In this document: piece after piece, positions 5,775 through 6,655 of the stretch | Layout: each line of letters starts with the position of its first letter | Numbering within the stretch: position 1 is the stretch's first letter | NCBI GenBank assembly: GCA_017418765.1 | Contig: JAFOMV010000274.1 | Location: 1 to 6,655, forward strand | Reading direction: 5' to 3' | Source: Ruminococcus sp. | Lineage (GTDB): Bacteria > Bacillota_A > Clostridia > Oscillospirales > Ruminococcaceae | DNA length: 6,655 nucleotides | Made by a program: the position numbers and the translations under genes | The notes under the pieces: generated by a model | What the model saw: the letters and a program-made list of their open reading frames with translations, nothing else | The model's database searches: none | Told to the model about the DNA's origin: nothing

Positions 5775-6635
5775 ATGATAAAAAACAGAAACGGCAAGAC
5801 CGTAGTTACAAATCCGACACAGAACAAGCTTCTGGAATATCTTTACGGCTCAGTATGTGGACGCATCATCCTCAAAGCGCTTACTGCGCCTGTAGTTTCT
5901 CAGGCGGCAGGCAGATTCATGGACAGTCCGCTTTCAAAGCCGCTGATAAAGCGTTTCATAAAAAGCAGCCGCATGGATACATCACAGTACATAATGTATG
6001 ATTTTTCTTCGTACAATGATTTCTTCACACGCAGGGTAAGACCTGAGATGCGCCCTGTGGACTTTTCTCCCGAACACCTTATAAGTCCCTGTGATTCAAA
6101 GCTTTCCGTTCATAAAATAGGCAGGAACAGTGTTTTCCGCATAAAGGGCTCACGCTACAGAGTTGCCGATCTTGTTGGGGACAGAGCTCTCGCAGAAAGC
6201 TACAGCGGCGGTCTGTGCCTTATATTCCGCCTTGAAGTGGATGATTATCACCGCTACTGCTACATAGATAACGGCACAAAATCAGGCAATATCCACATAA
6301 AGGGCGAGCTCCACACGGTAAATCCCATAGCACTGGAAAAATATAACATCTATAAGCGCAACAGCCGTGAATACACCATCCTCCACACCGAGAATTTCGG
6401 TGATGTCGTTCAGGTGGAGGTAGGTGCTATGATGGTGGGGAGAATAGTCAACCATGACGGAGAATGTACTGTCAGACGAGGTGCGGAAAAAGGAATGTTC
6501 GAGTTCGGCGGTTCGACTATAGTTATGCTTTTCAGAAAGGACAGCATCGCCGTTGACAGCGATATACTCCGTAATTCCGCAAACGGTGACGAGACCATTG
6601 TGAAGTACGGCGAAAGGATAGGCGTAAAAGCATGA
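5775..6635 (+). CDS. psd: Phosphatidylserine decarboxylase proenzyme
   Basis: A 286-residue pyruvoyl enzyme that converts phosphatidylserine to phosphatidylethanolamine plus CO2 at the cytoplasmic face of the membrane. The processing site is GGST at 245-248: cleavage before S247 should give a beta chain of about 246 residues and an alpha chain of about 40 with N-terminal pyruvoyl. The GGST form, rather than LGST, is typical of type II / clostridial enzymes. Other family motifs are YNDFFTRRVRP (80-90), SPCDSKL with D107 (self-processing Asp), VDDYHRYCYIDNG with H159, and HTVNPIAL (180-187). In the E. coli enzyme the His region reads HxxH; here the second His position is C162, a pattern I recall in other clostridial Psd proteins but cannot check. 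A 49-base gap with a hairpin separates it from the receptor gene, so it may be co-transcribed or partly insulated. No phosphatidylserine synthase gene is visible; one could lie beyond the window end. Confidence 0.95.
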   Translation: MIKNRNGKTVVTNPTQNKLLEYLYGSVCGRIILKALTAPVVSQAAGRFMDSPLSKPLIKRFIKSSRMDTSQYIMYDFSSYNDFFTRRVRPEMRPVDFSPEHLISPCDSKLSVHKIGRNSVFRIKGSRYRVADLVGDRALAESYSGGLCLIFRLEVDDYHRYCYIDNGTKSGNIHIKGELHTVNPIALEKYNIYKRNSREYTILHTENFGDVVQVEVGAMMVGRIVNHDGECTVRRGAEKGMFEFGGSTIVMLFRKDSIAVDSDILRNSANGDETIVKYGERIGVKA

Positions 6636-6655
6636 ACAGCAGACAGGCTCTGTAA

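Noticed and set aside
6632..6655. ATGA overlap at the psd stop starting a 7-codon frame that ends at TAA on the window edge
   Set aside because: Only seven codons, with a weak ribosome site; no evidence for a leader peptide. The next gene probably starts beyond the window.
1..6655. CRISPR arrays, tRNA or rRNA genes, transposase genes, toxin-antitoxin or defence genes
   Set aside because: I found no spaced direct repeats, cloverleaf-like sequence or transposase/defence protein motifs in the window.

Overview
The window looks like chromosomal DNA from an anaerobic, spore-forming Firmicute of class Clostridia. The style (moderate GC, strong GGAGG ribosome sites, short heptad AT-rich repeats between genes) is reminiscent of Ruminococcus and relatives (Oscillospiraceae), but I cannot fix the genus from sequence reading alone. 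The supporting evidence is a GerA-type spore germinant receptor, a consensus-like forespore sigma-G promoter, a clostridial-type phosphatidylserine decarboxylase with a GGST processing site, and an oxygen-sensitive type of CoA-dehydratase/activase system. All five genes read on the + strand.

Layout. (1) Bases 1-1487 are the 3' part of a large 2-hydroxyacyl-CoA dehydratase activase-related gene: the end of an ASKHA ATPase domain, a Cys-rich linker, and a DUF2229-type domain. (2) Bases 1488-1716 form a 229-base non-coding spacer with GC-rich hairpins and four tandem TCAATTC-type heptads. (3) Bases 1717-2946 encode a separate 409-residue dehydratase component (HgdB/HGD-D-like) that in many Clostridia I recall as the C-terminal part of the same polypeptide as gene 1. 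(4) Bases 2947-2998 carry a sigma-G-type promoter, and its -10 element forms the left arm of a perfect 11-bp palindrome whose right arm covers the next start codon. (5) Bases 2992-4428 encode a GerA-family A subunit. (6) Bases 4421-5725 encode an apparent fusion of a shortened GerB permease with a shortened GerC lipoprotein. (7) A perfect 8-bp hairpin precedes psd, phosphatidylserine decarboxylase (5775-6635).

How the parts work together. Genes 1 and 2 should form an ATP-driven electron-injecting activase/iron-sulfur reductase pair with unknown substrate. Genes 3 and 4 overlap by 8 bases and together supply all three classical germinant-receptor roles (A, B, C) in two genes. The receptor should be made in the forespore from the sigma-G promoter and sit in the inner spore membrane. 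psd makes phosphatidylethanolamine and may be co-transcribed or partly insulated by the hairpin.

The two most interesting signals are the GerB-GerC fusion, whose lipobox Cys lies just after the last membrane segment of the permease half, and the promoter/palindrome arrangement. In the latter, read-through mRNA from the upstream operon would fold and hide the gerA start codon, while mRNA begun at the sigma-G promoter would lack the left arm and stay open.
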